Assembly (NCBI GenBank): GCA_963747345.1
Contig: CAVVFA010000008.1
Coordinates: 248,001 to 312,000 of the forward strand
DNA: 64,000 nt
Reading direction: 5' to 3'
Origin: GCA-2746795 sp963747345
GTDB taxonomy: Bacteria > Chloroflexota > Anaerolineae > Promineifilales > Promineifilaceae
Part shown: piece by piece, positions 56,078 through 63,472 of the stretch
Layout: the number at the start of each line of letters is the position of its first letter
How positions within the stretch are numbered: position 1 is the first letter of the stretch
Translations under genes and position numbers: made by a program
The notes under the pieces: generated by a model
What the model was told of the DNA's origin: nothing
The model's input: only the letters and a program-made list of their open reading frames with translations
Databases searched by the model: none

Positions 56078-57103
56078 ATGAAAAAAAAGCCGACAATCAG
56101 AGACGTTGCCCAAGCCGCCGGGGTATCAGTGGCAACAGTGTCCAGGATATTAAACGGAAAGCCGGATGTATCTGAGGATACGCGTCAACATGTGCTGGGG
56201 ACAATTGACGAATTAGGCTATGCCCGCAGTACCCAATGGCAGCAGCTCACCTCGGGTAAAAGTCGTGTAATTTCCTTACACTATCCGCAAAAAACGGCCG
56301 TTCTCAACCAGGTTTCTTTCGACTTCGTTACCGGCGCATCGTCAGTTTGCGAGGAAAACAATTACTCGCTTCATCTTATTACACAGTCCCTTGAGGCATC
56401 CAATCTTTTAGACTTCTATAGAACCCATCAATGTGACGGCATGATTTTGATGGAGATTCGGCTCGATGATTGGCGCGTGGAATTATTGCGTCAACATCAA
56501 TTGCCCTTTGTGACAATCGGGCATGGCTCAAACAATGAAGGCGTAGATTTCATCGATTTCGATTTTTTTACGTCAGTAATAATCGCTTTCGAACATTTGT
56601 TGTCATTAAGACATGAGAATATTGGATTTATTTCGATCAAACCAGAACCTGAACGCAAACGTTATGGCCCTGCTGTTCGGGCGGCTGAAGGGTATGAACA
56701 GGCATGTGCTAAATATGATACACCTGGATTCTATTATGAAGTTGATTATGGTCTACAGAATGTGAAGGAAGCCACGATTAACATGTTAGAGACTCATCCA
56801 GAAATTACAGCGATAGTCAGTGTTTCAGATATGGCCATTGCTGGAATCTTTGAAGCAATTCAGTCCTTGGGTCTCAATATCCCGGATGATATTTCTGTAA
56901 TCGGTCTCACGAATGAACAGGGCGCCGAATTGACCACACCTTCACTCACCGCATTGCAGTTCCCTTCCTGGTCAATGGGCCGTGATGCAGGCAAGTTGTT
57001 GATCGATAAGCTGGAAGGAAAAACAAAGACTGTCACGCAAACTCTGGTATCGCCAAAACTGCATATTCGAGCAAGTACGGGATCCGTGAAAATCAGAATA
57101 TAG
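56078..57103 (+). CDS. LacI-family transcriptional regulator
   Basis: ATG 56078 is chosen because the LacI DNA-binding domain starts here: MKKKPTIRDVAQAAGVSVAT, then 'VSRILNGKPDVSEDTRQHVL' (residues 1-45). Upstream in-frame codons would include the operator region. The remaining 290 residues are the periplasmic-binding-like sensor ('ALQFPSWSMGRDAGKLLIDK' near the end). It precedes a sugar ABC operon with a GH31 enzyme and most likely represses it until an oligosaccharide breakdown product binds. The intact frame and low palindrome density (one) contrast with the housekeeping block. Confidence 0.92.
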   Translation: MKKKPTIRDVAQAAGVSVATVSRILNGKPDVSEDTRQHVLGTIDELGYARSTQWQQLTSGKSRVISLHYPQKTAVLNQVSFDFVTGASSVCEENNYSLHLITQSLEASNLLDFYRTHQCDGMILMEIRLDDWRVELLRQHQLPFVTIGHGSNNEGVDFIDFDFFTSVIIAFEHLLSLRHENIGFISIKPEPERKRYGPAVRAAEGYEQACAKYDTPGFYYEVDYGLQNVKEATINMLETHPEITAIVSVSDMAIAGIFEAIQSLGLNIPDDISVIGLTNEQGAELTTPSLTALQFPSWSMGRDAGKLLIDKLEGKTKTVTQTLVSPKLHIRASTGSVKIRI

Positions 57104-57452
57104 AGAATTTTAGAGGAGTTCTGGGCGGTAGCGCACCACGATGAATGAAAATATGGCATCGAATTAACGCGAATTTACGCGAATTATTCGGCTTTATCCA
57201 ACAAAAATTCGTGTTAATTCGTGACAATTCGATGCTATTTACGAAGGAGGAGGTGTTAAAGAAGAACGCTATTAAATATTCCTGCTGGAATGGAAATTTT
57301 AGAAGATGAGAAGTGCTTCTCAGTTTACTGGCCGTGAATCGGAAGCACTCCTCGACTATCGCCCACATGCTAGTTACCTAGTTATGTTAGCGCATTCATT
57401 CATTATAGCCGAAATCACAAATAGGCGGAATGAAGATAAATTGGAGAGAAAA
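57104..57452 (+). promoter_or_regulatory. Upstream region of the sugar operon: inverted repeat and operator-like site
   Basis: An imperfect inverted repeat of GAATTAACGCGAATT-type words spans 57156-57235 (GCATCGAATT at the left, AATTCGATGC at the right). CTAGTTACCTAGTTATG at 57370-57386 repeats the TAGTTAC word found three times at the regulator's promoter and lies about 70 bases before the lipoprotein ATG, a plausible LacI-type site. No gene was seen in these 349 bases. Confidence 0.55.
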
Positions 57453-58886
57453 ATGAAAAAACTAAGTTTATTGTTAATCGCCCTTCTCGCATTAACACTG
57501 TTATTGGTGGCCTGTGCCGCACCAGCTGAACCCGAAGTTGTTGAAGTTACCCGAGTTGTCACCGAAACAGTTACCGAAGAAGTGGAAGTAACCCGTATGG
57601 TTGAAGGCGAATCAGTCGTTGAGACGGTCGTCGAAGAAGTGGAAGTAACACGTGTGGTAGAGGTTCCTGCCGCAGAATCGGTAACGCTTACCTATCTTGC
57701 CAGTCAGGATTGGATTAAAGAACCTGAGATGGCCCTGGCCGAACAGTTTGAGGCAGAAACAGGTATTCACATTGATTACCAAATTGTCCCCTCCGACCAG
57801 TATTTTAATGTCTTGTTGACCAAGTTGGATTCAGGCGAAGGTGTTGATATTTTTGGCGGTCAGAGCGGTAAATCCGACATAAAACTTCAATTAAATGTCG
57901 AACAAAATGCCTTGCCGTTGACCAATGAAGAATGGGTCCAGAGAATGAGTCCCTTGTCAGCCGAACAGCTCACTTTGGATGGGGTCATGTATGGCTTGAC
58001 AATTTGGGATACCGTGGGTGGCTCTTGGGTCATTGTCTACAACAAAGATATCTTTGCTGAGAACGGCCTGAGCATCCCCACAACATACGCTGAACTGGAA
58101 GCCGCTTCCCAAACGCTTCTGGATGCAGGCATTACCCCAATCTATGAGCCAGTATCCGATGGTTGGCATCATGTTTTATGGTTCCCTGAAGTTGGCCCGG
58201 TTTATGAAGCCGCTAACCCTGGCCTGGCAGAGTCGCTTAACAGAAATAAAACCACTTTTGCCGAAGACCCAACCATGCTTTTAGCCCTGACCCAGTATCA
58301 AGAAATGTTTGACAAAGGCTTTTTTGGCCCCGATGCCCTGGCGAATGAATTTGCTAATACTGAAGCGGCCATGGCCAGTGGCGAATATGCCATGACCGTC
58401 AATCGCTTTGGCTTACCGGGACAGATTGAGACCGCTTATCCTGAGGTTTCAGCAGATTCCTTCGGCTTCTTCGTCATGCCCTTGGCTGACAACCAAATCT
58501 GGAACGTCAATCCCGCTGGGCCGAGTAAGTTTATCTATTCTGGCTCAGAAAACATCAATGCGGCAAAGGCTTATTTTGAGTTTTTGACAAGACCGGAAAA
58601 TCTACAATACCTGTTGGATAACGAACCGCAGTTTGCTTTGCTTAACTTTGAGGGTGTTAACGCCGAACTTACAGCAGAACAACAGGCATTTGTTGATACT
58701 TATACGGAACAAGGCACTGTTTATCAAACGGCCGTTAACTACCTCAACCCGCAATGGATGGATATAGGCCAAGACCTGACAGCCATGTTCACCGGAGCCG
58801 CTACGCCAGAAGATGTATTATCAGCTATAGATCAACGCAGAACAGATATGGCTACTGCTGCTAGTGATCTTGCCTGGGACGAATAG
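57453..58886 (+). CDS. Sugar ABC transporter substrate-binding lipoprotein
   Basis: ATG 57453 (GGAGAG upstream) gives a lipoprotein signal 'LALTLLLVACAAP' with Cys21. A low-complexity linker (residues 28-75) with repeated 'VEVTR' and 'ETVTEEV' words follows, a feature often seen in Chloroflexota binding proteins. The rest is a family 1 extracellular solute-binding fold ('LAEQFEAETGIHIDYQIVPS', 'YGLTIWDTVGGSWVIVYNKD', 'AAKAYFEFLTRPENLQYLLD'). It delivers an oligosaccharide to the two downstream permeases. The 477-residue gene is intact. Confidence 0.92.
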   Translation: MKKLSLLLIALLALTLLLVACAAPAEPEVVEVTRVVTETVTEEVEVTRMVEGESVVETVVEEVEVTRVVEVPAAESVTLTYLASQDWIKEPEMALAEQFEAETGIHIDYQIVPSDQYFNVLLTKLDSGEGVDIFGGQSGKSDIKLQLNVEQNALPLTNEEWVQRMSPLSAEQLTLDGVMYGLTIWDTVGGSWVIVYNKDIFAENGLSIPTTYAELEAASQTLLDAGITPIYEPVSDGWHHVLWFPEVGPVYEAANPGLAESLNRNKTTFAEDPTMLLALTQYQEMFDKGFFGPDALANEFANTEAAMASGEYAMTVNRFGLPGQIETAYPEVSADSFGFFVMPLADNQIWNVNPAGPSKFIYSGSENINAAKAYFEFLTRPENLQYLLDNEPQFALLNFEGVNAELTAEQQAFVDTYTEQGTVYQTAVNYLNPQWMDIGQDLTAMFTGAATPEDVLSAIDQRRTDMATAASDLAWDE

Positions 58887-58938
58887 TCGTATTTCCTGGC
58901 CACTTCATCTTGAAATGAGTGGCAAATAATTAAGGGTG

Positions 58939-58997
58939 GGGGCGGACCTGATGGTATTTTTTCCATACCACAAAAGGCAAACTATTAGGTCCGCCCC
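58939..58997. repeat. Hairpin downstream of the sugar-binding gene
   Basis: GGGGCGGACCT (58939-58949) and AGGTCCGCCCC (58987-58997) form an 11-bp exact stem, with an inner TGGTAT...ATACCA pair. It may attenuate transcription after the binding-protein gene, whose product is usually needed in excess, or be a short mobile repeat. Confidence 0.72.
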
Positions 58998-59075
58998 TAT
59001 TTCTATAAGTACCTGAGCAAAAGTAATCGATTATTATTCCAGTGTAGGAATACTCAGAAACAATTGCTTTGGTAC

Positions 59076-59190
59076 TTAGGTAAAAGCGGGGAAGTTTTTG
59101 GAAATAAAATTGTGCAAAACCCGCTTTTCCTTGAAGGAAACCACAATTTTGCGTGTTGGTAATTTTAAGAACTTTTTGTGGTTTACCTAA
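59076..59190 (-). repeat. 115-bp structured repeat, copy 3
   Basis: It reads TTAGGTAAAAGCGGG at the left and GTGGTTTACCTAA at the right and is nearly identical to the copies at 18341 and 28256 (inverse and same orientation respectively). It ends 19 bases before the permease ATG, as copy 1 ends 18 bases before a gene. Confidence 0.88.
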
Positions 59191-59209
59191 ATAGCGCAGA
59201 AAAATTATC

Positions 59210-60079
59210 ATGAAAAACAAACAGTATCCTATTTATTTTTCGTTTGGCGCCCTCATCCTGTACTCGGTATTTTTTGTGATACCAAGTTTTATCGGGTTTT
59301 ACTATTCATTTACAGACTGGAACCGGTATACATCGGAACTTAATTTTGTGGGGTTTAAAAATTTCAGCACCATTCTCTTTTCTAATATTAATTACTTACA
59401 AAGCATTGAAAATACACTGGTTTTCACCCTAACCACCATTATGTTGAAAACAGTTGTGGCCTTGTTATTAGCTTTACTATTGACAAGCGGCGTCCGAAGA
59501 TTCACCAATGTGCATCGCATGCTTATTTATTTACCGGCAATAGTGCCCATGATTGTCGTCGGTATTGTTTTTAAATCTATCCTCCATCCTTCGACCGGAA
59601 TCCTTAATGTGTTTCTTTCTGCCATAGGATTGGAAGCTCTAGCCCAAGGCTGGTTAACAAACCCAAAATTGGCACTCTATTCCGTCATCTTTGTAGATAC
59701 CTGGAAAGGCATAGGCTACATCATGGTGATCCTTATCGCCGGACTTGAAGCGATTCCTAGAGAATATTATGAGGCTGCCAAAATCGATGGCGCCCGAGCC
59801 TGGGATGAATTAAGAACCATTACCATTCCCTTGCTCATGCCAGCCCTTACTGTCGTCATTGTTTTGAACCTGTTATACGGCTTAAAGGTCTTCGATATTG
59901 TTTATGTGCTCACCAATGGCGGCCCCGGTTACGCCACCGAAACCGTCTATACAGTCGTATTTAAAGAATTTTCAAAAGGTCGTTATGGCATCAGCACCGC
60001 CCTCTCTACATTGTTATTTGTCATCATGACCTTCTTGGGATTTTTTGTAATTCGCCTCATGCACAGGGAAGAAACGTAA
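59210..60079 (+). CDS. Sugar ABC transporter permease (MalF-like)
   Basis: The 289-residue permease has six membrane helices and the ATPase-contact EAA loop 'YYEAAKIDGARAWDELRTIT' near residue 185. It begins 'YFSFGALILYSVFFVIPSFI', typical of UgpA/MalF-type carbohydrate permeases. It pairs with the MalG-like permease 152 bases downstream. The 115-bp repeat and a hairpin separate it from the binding-protein gene. Confidence 0.92.
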   Translation: MKNKQYPIYFSFGALILYSVFFVIPSFIGFYYSFTDWNRYTSELNFVGFKNFSTILFSNINYLQSIENTLVFTLTTIMLKTVVALLLALLLTSGVRRFTNVHRMLIYLPAIVPMIVVGIVFKSILHPSTGILNVFLSAIGLEALAQGWLTNPKLALYSVIFVDTWKGIGYIMVILIAGLEAIPREYYEAAKIDGARAWDELRTITIPLLMPALTVVIVLNLLYGLKVFDIVYVLTNGGPGYATETVYTVVFKEFSKGRYGISTALSTLLFVIMTFLGFFVIRLMHREET

Positions 60080-60104
60080 CTACTAAGTAATCGTTCGGTA
60101 ATAA

Positions 60105-60156
60105 GTTTGTAGTGATGACTTTAGTCATCATGACCACTAAAGTGGTCACTACAAAC
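60105..60156. repeat. 52-bp cloverleaf-like inverted repeat
   Basis: Outer arms GTTTGTAGTG and CACTACAAAC enclose two further hairpins, ATGACT-TT-AGTCAT and ACCACT-AA-AGTGGT. Both strands could fold into a three-armed structure. It lies between the two permease genes, and similar TTTGTAGTG repeats are known as short dispersed repeats. Confidence 0.8.
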
Positions 60157-60231
60157 CTAAACTGCTAACTTGTTTTTGCCCGCTTACTAACCGCTAGATT
60201 TTGAGAATAGCTCAGAAAGAGTTATCAAATC

Positions 60232-61053
60232 ATGAAACCAAGAAAATCAAAAAGGTTCACCAACAACTTAATAGCCATCGCCATTAGTTTGGTGATGTTT
60301 ATTCCTATCTACCTGGTGATCATCAACTCGTTAAAGGATGAGGTTCAAGCCAGGTCTATGGGAGTTGCACTCCCCACCAGTCTCCATTGGGAAAACTATT
60401 TAACAGTCATCGAAGAAGGAAAGTTAGGGCAAGCCTTTGCCAACAGTATGCTGTATGCCAGCGTAGCCACCGTTCTTGTGATTTTGTGTGCCACAGCGGC
60501 CGCCTTTGTGCTTTCGCGGAATCGGTCAAGGCTCAATCGTTTCCTTTATTTTTTCATCATCATGGGTATTGCTATGCCCTTAAATTTTGTCACCCTGACG
60601 AAAGTGATGCAGGTGACTCATCTGATTAATACCCAACTGGGCATTATCCTGCTTTATGCAGCCATTCAACTGCCTTTGAGTATTTTTATTATCTATGCGT
60701 TTGTGGAAACAATTCCCAGAGAACTTGATGAAGCAGCCATTATTGATGGCTGCGGTCCAGTTAAGTTCTTCTTCTCCATTATATTTCCCCTGTTAACGCC
60801 AGCCTGGGTGACGGCAGGCATTCTTAGCTTCTTGTCCATTTGGAGCGAGTTTCTACTGCCTCTGTATTTCCTAAACAGTTCTGACAAGTGGCCGATGACA
60901 TTAGCGGTATACAACTTTTTTGGAATGTATGAAGCAAGTTGGAATTTGGTTTCAGCCGATATCGTCTTAACGATTTTGCCTGTAATCATCGTCTATTTGC
61001 TGGGGCAACGGTATATCGTTTCCGGGATGACGGGGGGGGCTGTTAAAGGATAA
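60232..61053 (+). CDS. Sugar ABC transporter permease (MalG-like)
   Basis: The 273-residue permease has six helices and the EAA loop 'ELDEAAIIDGCGPVKFFFSI' near residue 165. Its N-terminus 'AISLVMFIPIYLVIINSLKD' is typical of MalG/UgpE-type proteins. Its stop shares a base with the next ATG (TAATG at 61051-61055), coupling it to the glycosidase. No ATP-binding gene is present in the operon, so the pair presumably uses a shared MsmK/UgpC-type ATPase encoded elsewhere. Confidence 0.92.
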   Translation: MKPRKSKRFTNNLIAIAISLVMFIPIYLVIINSLKDEVQARSMGVALPTSLHWENYLTVIEEGKLGQAFANSMLYASVATVLVILCATAAAFVLSRNRSRLNRFLYFFIIMGIAMPLNFVTLTKVMQVTHLINTQLGIILLYAAIQLPLSIFIIYAFVETIPRELDEAAIIDGCGPVKFFFSIIFPLLTPAWVTAGILSFLSIWSEFLLPLYFLNSSDKWPMTLAVYNFFGMYEASWNLVSADIVLTILPVIIVYLLGQRYIVSGMTGGAVKG

Positions 61054-63326
61054 TGAAACAAGCCAACGATTTTATGATTGATATGCTCGATCTTGACCTG
61101 CCGGAAGCGTCAGCCGACATCTTATGGCGGGCTTGTCGCCCTACCAAGATCACGAGCGCGGCAAACGGGGATATTTTTCTTACCGTTCCTTTCCAGGCCC
61201 AGAAACCAGGATTGTCTGTTGAGGCCGACCTTGATGAGGTGCCTCGTAGAGAATACAGCTTGCGCATACGCGCTTATGAGAGTGATGTTTTACGCCTGTC
61301 TATATCCTTTAAGGGCGAAATGCCCGGGGACGCCAGTCCTATGCTGGATAGTAGACACTTCCCCTGTATTGATCCCTTGACAGTGGAAACAACCGGCAGC
61401 GGCTGGATTATTTTGGATTCCCGTAACGTGGTACGGATGCGCATCAATACAAGCGAACCTCCAATCAGAGAATGGAGTGACCTTCAGCCTCCGCCTGACG
61501 AAACGCTCGATATTGAATTGTATCCAGATGGGAAAACAAAAGTGCCGCTGATGGCCTATGACCAATTCTTTCCCCAGAGGCATGATTCGATGGCCCTGGC
61601 CTTTGTGGAACGGGCAGGCATTCCCCATCGGACGACCTTCTCTTTTTACGCGCAGCCAAACGAGAAGTTTGTGGGCACTGGCGAACGTTTTGACCGCCTG
61701 GATCTGTCGGGGCGCACATTTATCTTGGAGAATACGGACGGCCTGGGCGTGAACAGCCGACGCGCCTACAAGAACATTCCTTTTTATGTGTCAAGCCGCC
61801 CCTATGGCTTGTTTGTGCATAGTTCGGCCCATATGCGGCTTTCTTTGGCTGATATTTCCACCCGAGCCGCACAGGGTTTGGTTGAAGAACCAGAGTTGGA
61901 TCTATTTGTCATAGGTGGGGGATCGGTGGAACGCATCGTGCACAACTATCGCCGTTTAACAGGCTTTCCCCCGGATGTGCCCGTGTGGAGTTACGGCACC
62001 TGGATGAGCCGCATGACCTATTTCTCGGAAGATGAAATACGGACTGTGGCGCATAAGCTGCGGCAGGGGGACTATCCCTGTGATGTCTTACATATTGATA
62101 CAGGCTGGTTTGCCAAAGATTGGGTGTGTGAGTGGGAATTTAGCCAGGAGCGTTTTGCTGACCCTGAAACATTTGTTAAAGATATGCTGGCAGCAGGGTA
62201 TCGCATTTCCCTATGGCAAATGCCTTATTTGGGAGAGGGAAATAAATTGTTTGAAACGGCCGTTTCCAAAGGTTTTGTGGTTTCCAATCCGACCTCAAAC
62301 GGAGATATGAGCTCCGATTTTTCAGCGCAGGTGGCTGGGGGCAGAATTGATTTTTCCAATCCCCAGGCCGTGGCGTGGTATAAAGAGTTGTTGGCACCAC
62401 TGCTAAAAATGGGGGTAGCAAACATCAAAACCGACTTTGGCGAGAGTGTTCACTTTGATGCCGAGTATCAAATGCCCGCTGCCAGACTGCATAACCTTTA
62501 CGCCCTGCTGTATCAAAAAGCGGCCTATGAAGTGACAGAACAGGTTACTGGTGAAGGGATTATTTGGGCCAGAGCCAGTTGGGCTGGCTCCCAACGTTAT
62601 CCGGTGCATTGGGGCGGAGATTGTGCCGCTACCTGGGATGGTTTAGCTGGCTCTCTGCGCGGCGGCCTGCACCTGGGGCTGTCTGGTTTTGCCTTTTGGA
62701 GCCATGATGTGCCTGGTTTTCATGGTGTGCCAAACTTTATGAACAGTTGGCCTGCCGATGATTTGTATGTGCGCTGGACACAATTTGGCGTATTCACTTC
62801 TCATTTTCGTTATCATGGCGCCTCTCCGCGTGAACCCTATGAGTATCCAGCCATCGCTGATGTGGTGAGGCAGTGGTGGAAGCTGCGCTATGCGCTGATT
62901 CCCTATCTTGTGGAACAGGGGAAAAAGGTCATCGAGACAGGTCTGCCTATGCTGCAAGCGCTGGTCTTTTTTCATGAAGATGATCCCACTTGCTGGCATA
63001 TTGACGACCAGTATTACCTGGGCGATGCCTTTTTGGTAGCGCCCATTATGAACAGCGAGGGCATACGAGATGTTTATTTGCCTGCTGGGGAGTGGATCGA
63101 TTTTTGGACCGGCGAGAAATTGGTCGGCGGCCGTTGGTTGAAGCAGGTTGTGGCGCCATTGGCACGTATGCCCATTTACGCCAGGTACGGCACGCAAATA
63201 CCAGTCTATCCACACGCCGTTCAATGTACTGATGAAATTAACTGGGCCAAGGTTGAGAAGCTTGTTTTTGATGACAGTTACTCCGGATTATCGGGGTCTA
63301 TGCTTGGCCAGATAATTGACTTGTAA
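61053..63326 (+). CDS. Glycoside hydrolase family 31 (alpha-xylosidase/alpha-glucosidase-like)
   Basis: The 757-residue protein has no signal peptide, so it acts on imported oligosaccharides. The N-terminal beta domain holds 'NEKFVGTGERFDRLDLSGRT'. The catalytic barrel shows 'DVLHIDTGWF', nucleophile Asp461 in 'ANIKTDFGES' and acid/base Asp523 in 'YPVHWGGDCAATWDGLAG', the arrangement of YicI-type alpha-xylosidases. 'GLSGFAFWSHDVPGFHGVPN' follows. It is coupled to the MalG-like permease, making the operon a complete uptake and hydrolysis unit for an alpha-linked oligosaccharide. The choice between xylosidase and glucosidase is not settled by sequence alone. Confidence 0.92.
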   Translation: MKQANDFMIDMLDLDLPEASADILWRACRPTKITSAANGDIFLTVPFQAQKPGLSVEADLDEVPRREYSLRIRAYESDVLRLSISFKGEMPGDASPMLDSRHFPCIDPLTVETTGSGWIILDSRNVVRMRINTSEPPIREWSDLQPPPDETLDIELYPDGKTKVPLMAYDQFFPQRHDSMALAFVERAGIPHRTTFSFYAQPNEKFVGTGERFDRLDLSGRTFILENTDGLGVNSRRAYKNIPFYVSSRPYGLFVHSSAHMRLSLADISTRAAQGLVEEPELDLFVIGGGSVERIVHNYRRLTGFPPDVPVWSYGTWMSRMTYFSEDEIRTVAHKLRQGDYPCDVLHIDTGWFAKDWVCEWEFSQERFADPETFVKDMLAAGYRISLWQMPYLGEGNKLFETAVSKGFVVSNPTSNGDMSSDFSAQVAGGRIDFSNPQAVAWYKELLAPLLKMGVANIKTDFGESVHFDAEYQMPAARLHNLYALLYQKAAYEVTEQVTGEGIIWARASWAGSQRYPVHWGGDCAATWDGLAGSLRGGLHLGLSGFAFWSHDVPGFHGVPNFMNSWPADDLYVRWTQFGVFTSHFRYHGASPREPYEYPAIADVVRQWWKLRYALIPYLVEQGKKVIETGLPMLQALVFFHEDDPTCWHIDDQYYLGDAFLVAPIMNSEGIRDVYLPAGEWIDFWTGEKLVGGRWLKQVVAPLARMPIYARYGTQIPVYPHAVQCTDEINWAKVEKLVFDDSYSGLSGSMLGQIIDL

Positions 63327-63379
63327 AATGGGATGCGCTTAACGTTAACAAGTGAGAATAAACTCTTCTCTGGTATGTG

Positions 63380-63400
63380 GGGCGATTTTGAAAATCGCCC
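63380..63400. terminator. Perfect hairpin between the GH31 and ZIP-like genes
   Basis: GGGCGATTTT-G-AAAATCGCCC is an exact 10-bp inverted repeat, 54 bases after the GH31 stop. It lacks a long T-run, so termination is probable but not sure; it sits between convergent genes. Confidence 0.55.
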
Positions 63401-63472
63401 TGCTCTGGAAAATTCAAAAAACGCCAGTGTCCAGCATTTTATTCCAGCCTACCGCAGTTCACACCCAATACC

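Larger units (their letters stand above)
1524..62263. repeat. Highly iterated palindrome AACGGCCGTT, dispersed over the whole window
   Basis: The perfect 10-bp palindrome AACGGCCGTT was counted by eye about 70 times, with roughly 15 more copies differing at an outer base. Examples start near 1524, 2211, 3463, 9461, 15084, 21701, 29589, 39344, 44315, 50490 and 62254. Several copies extend to GGAAACGGCCGTTTCC. Fewer than one copy is expected by chance in 64 kb. Copies lie in genes on both strands and between genes. In coding sequence they are mostly read as Glu-Thr-Ala-Val or Asn-Gly-Arg and less often as Lys-Arg-Pro-Leu. None was seen at 51.7-54.78 kb or 32.6-34.3 kb. It behaves like the HIP1 palindrome of cyanobacteria; its function is unknown. 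Confidence 0.95.

Noticed and set aside
1524..62263. AACGGCCGTT as a restriction site kept by a restriction-modification system
   Set aside because: Restriction sites are normally avoided, not enriched, and no methyltransferase or endonuclease gene is in the window; a solitary methylase elsewhere remains possible.
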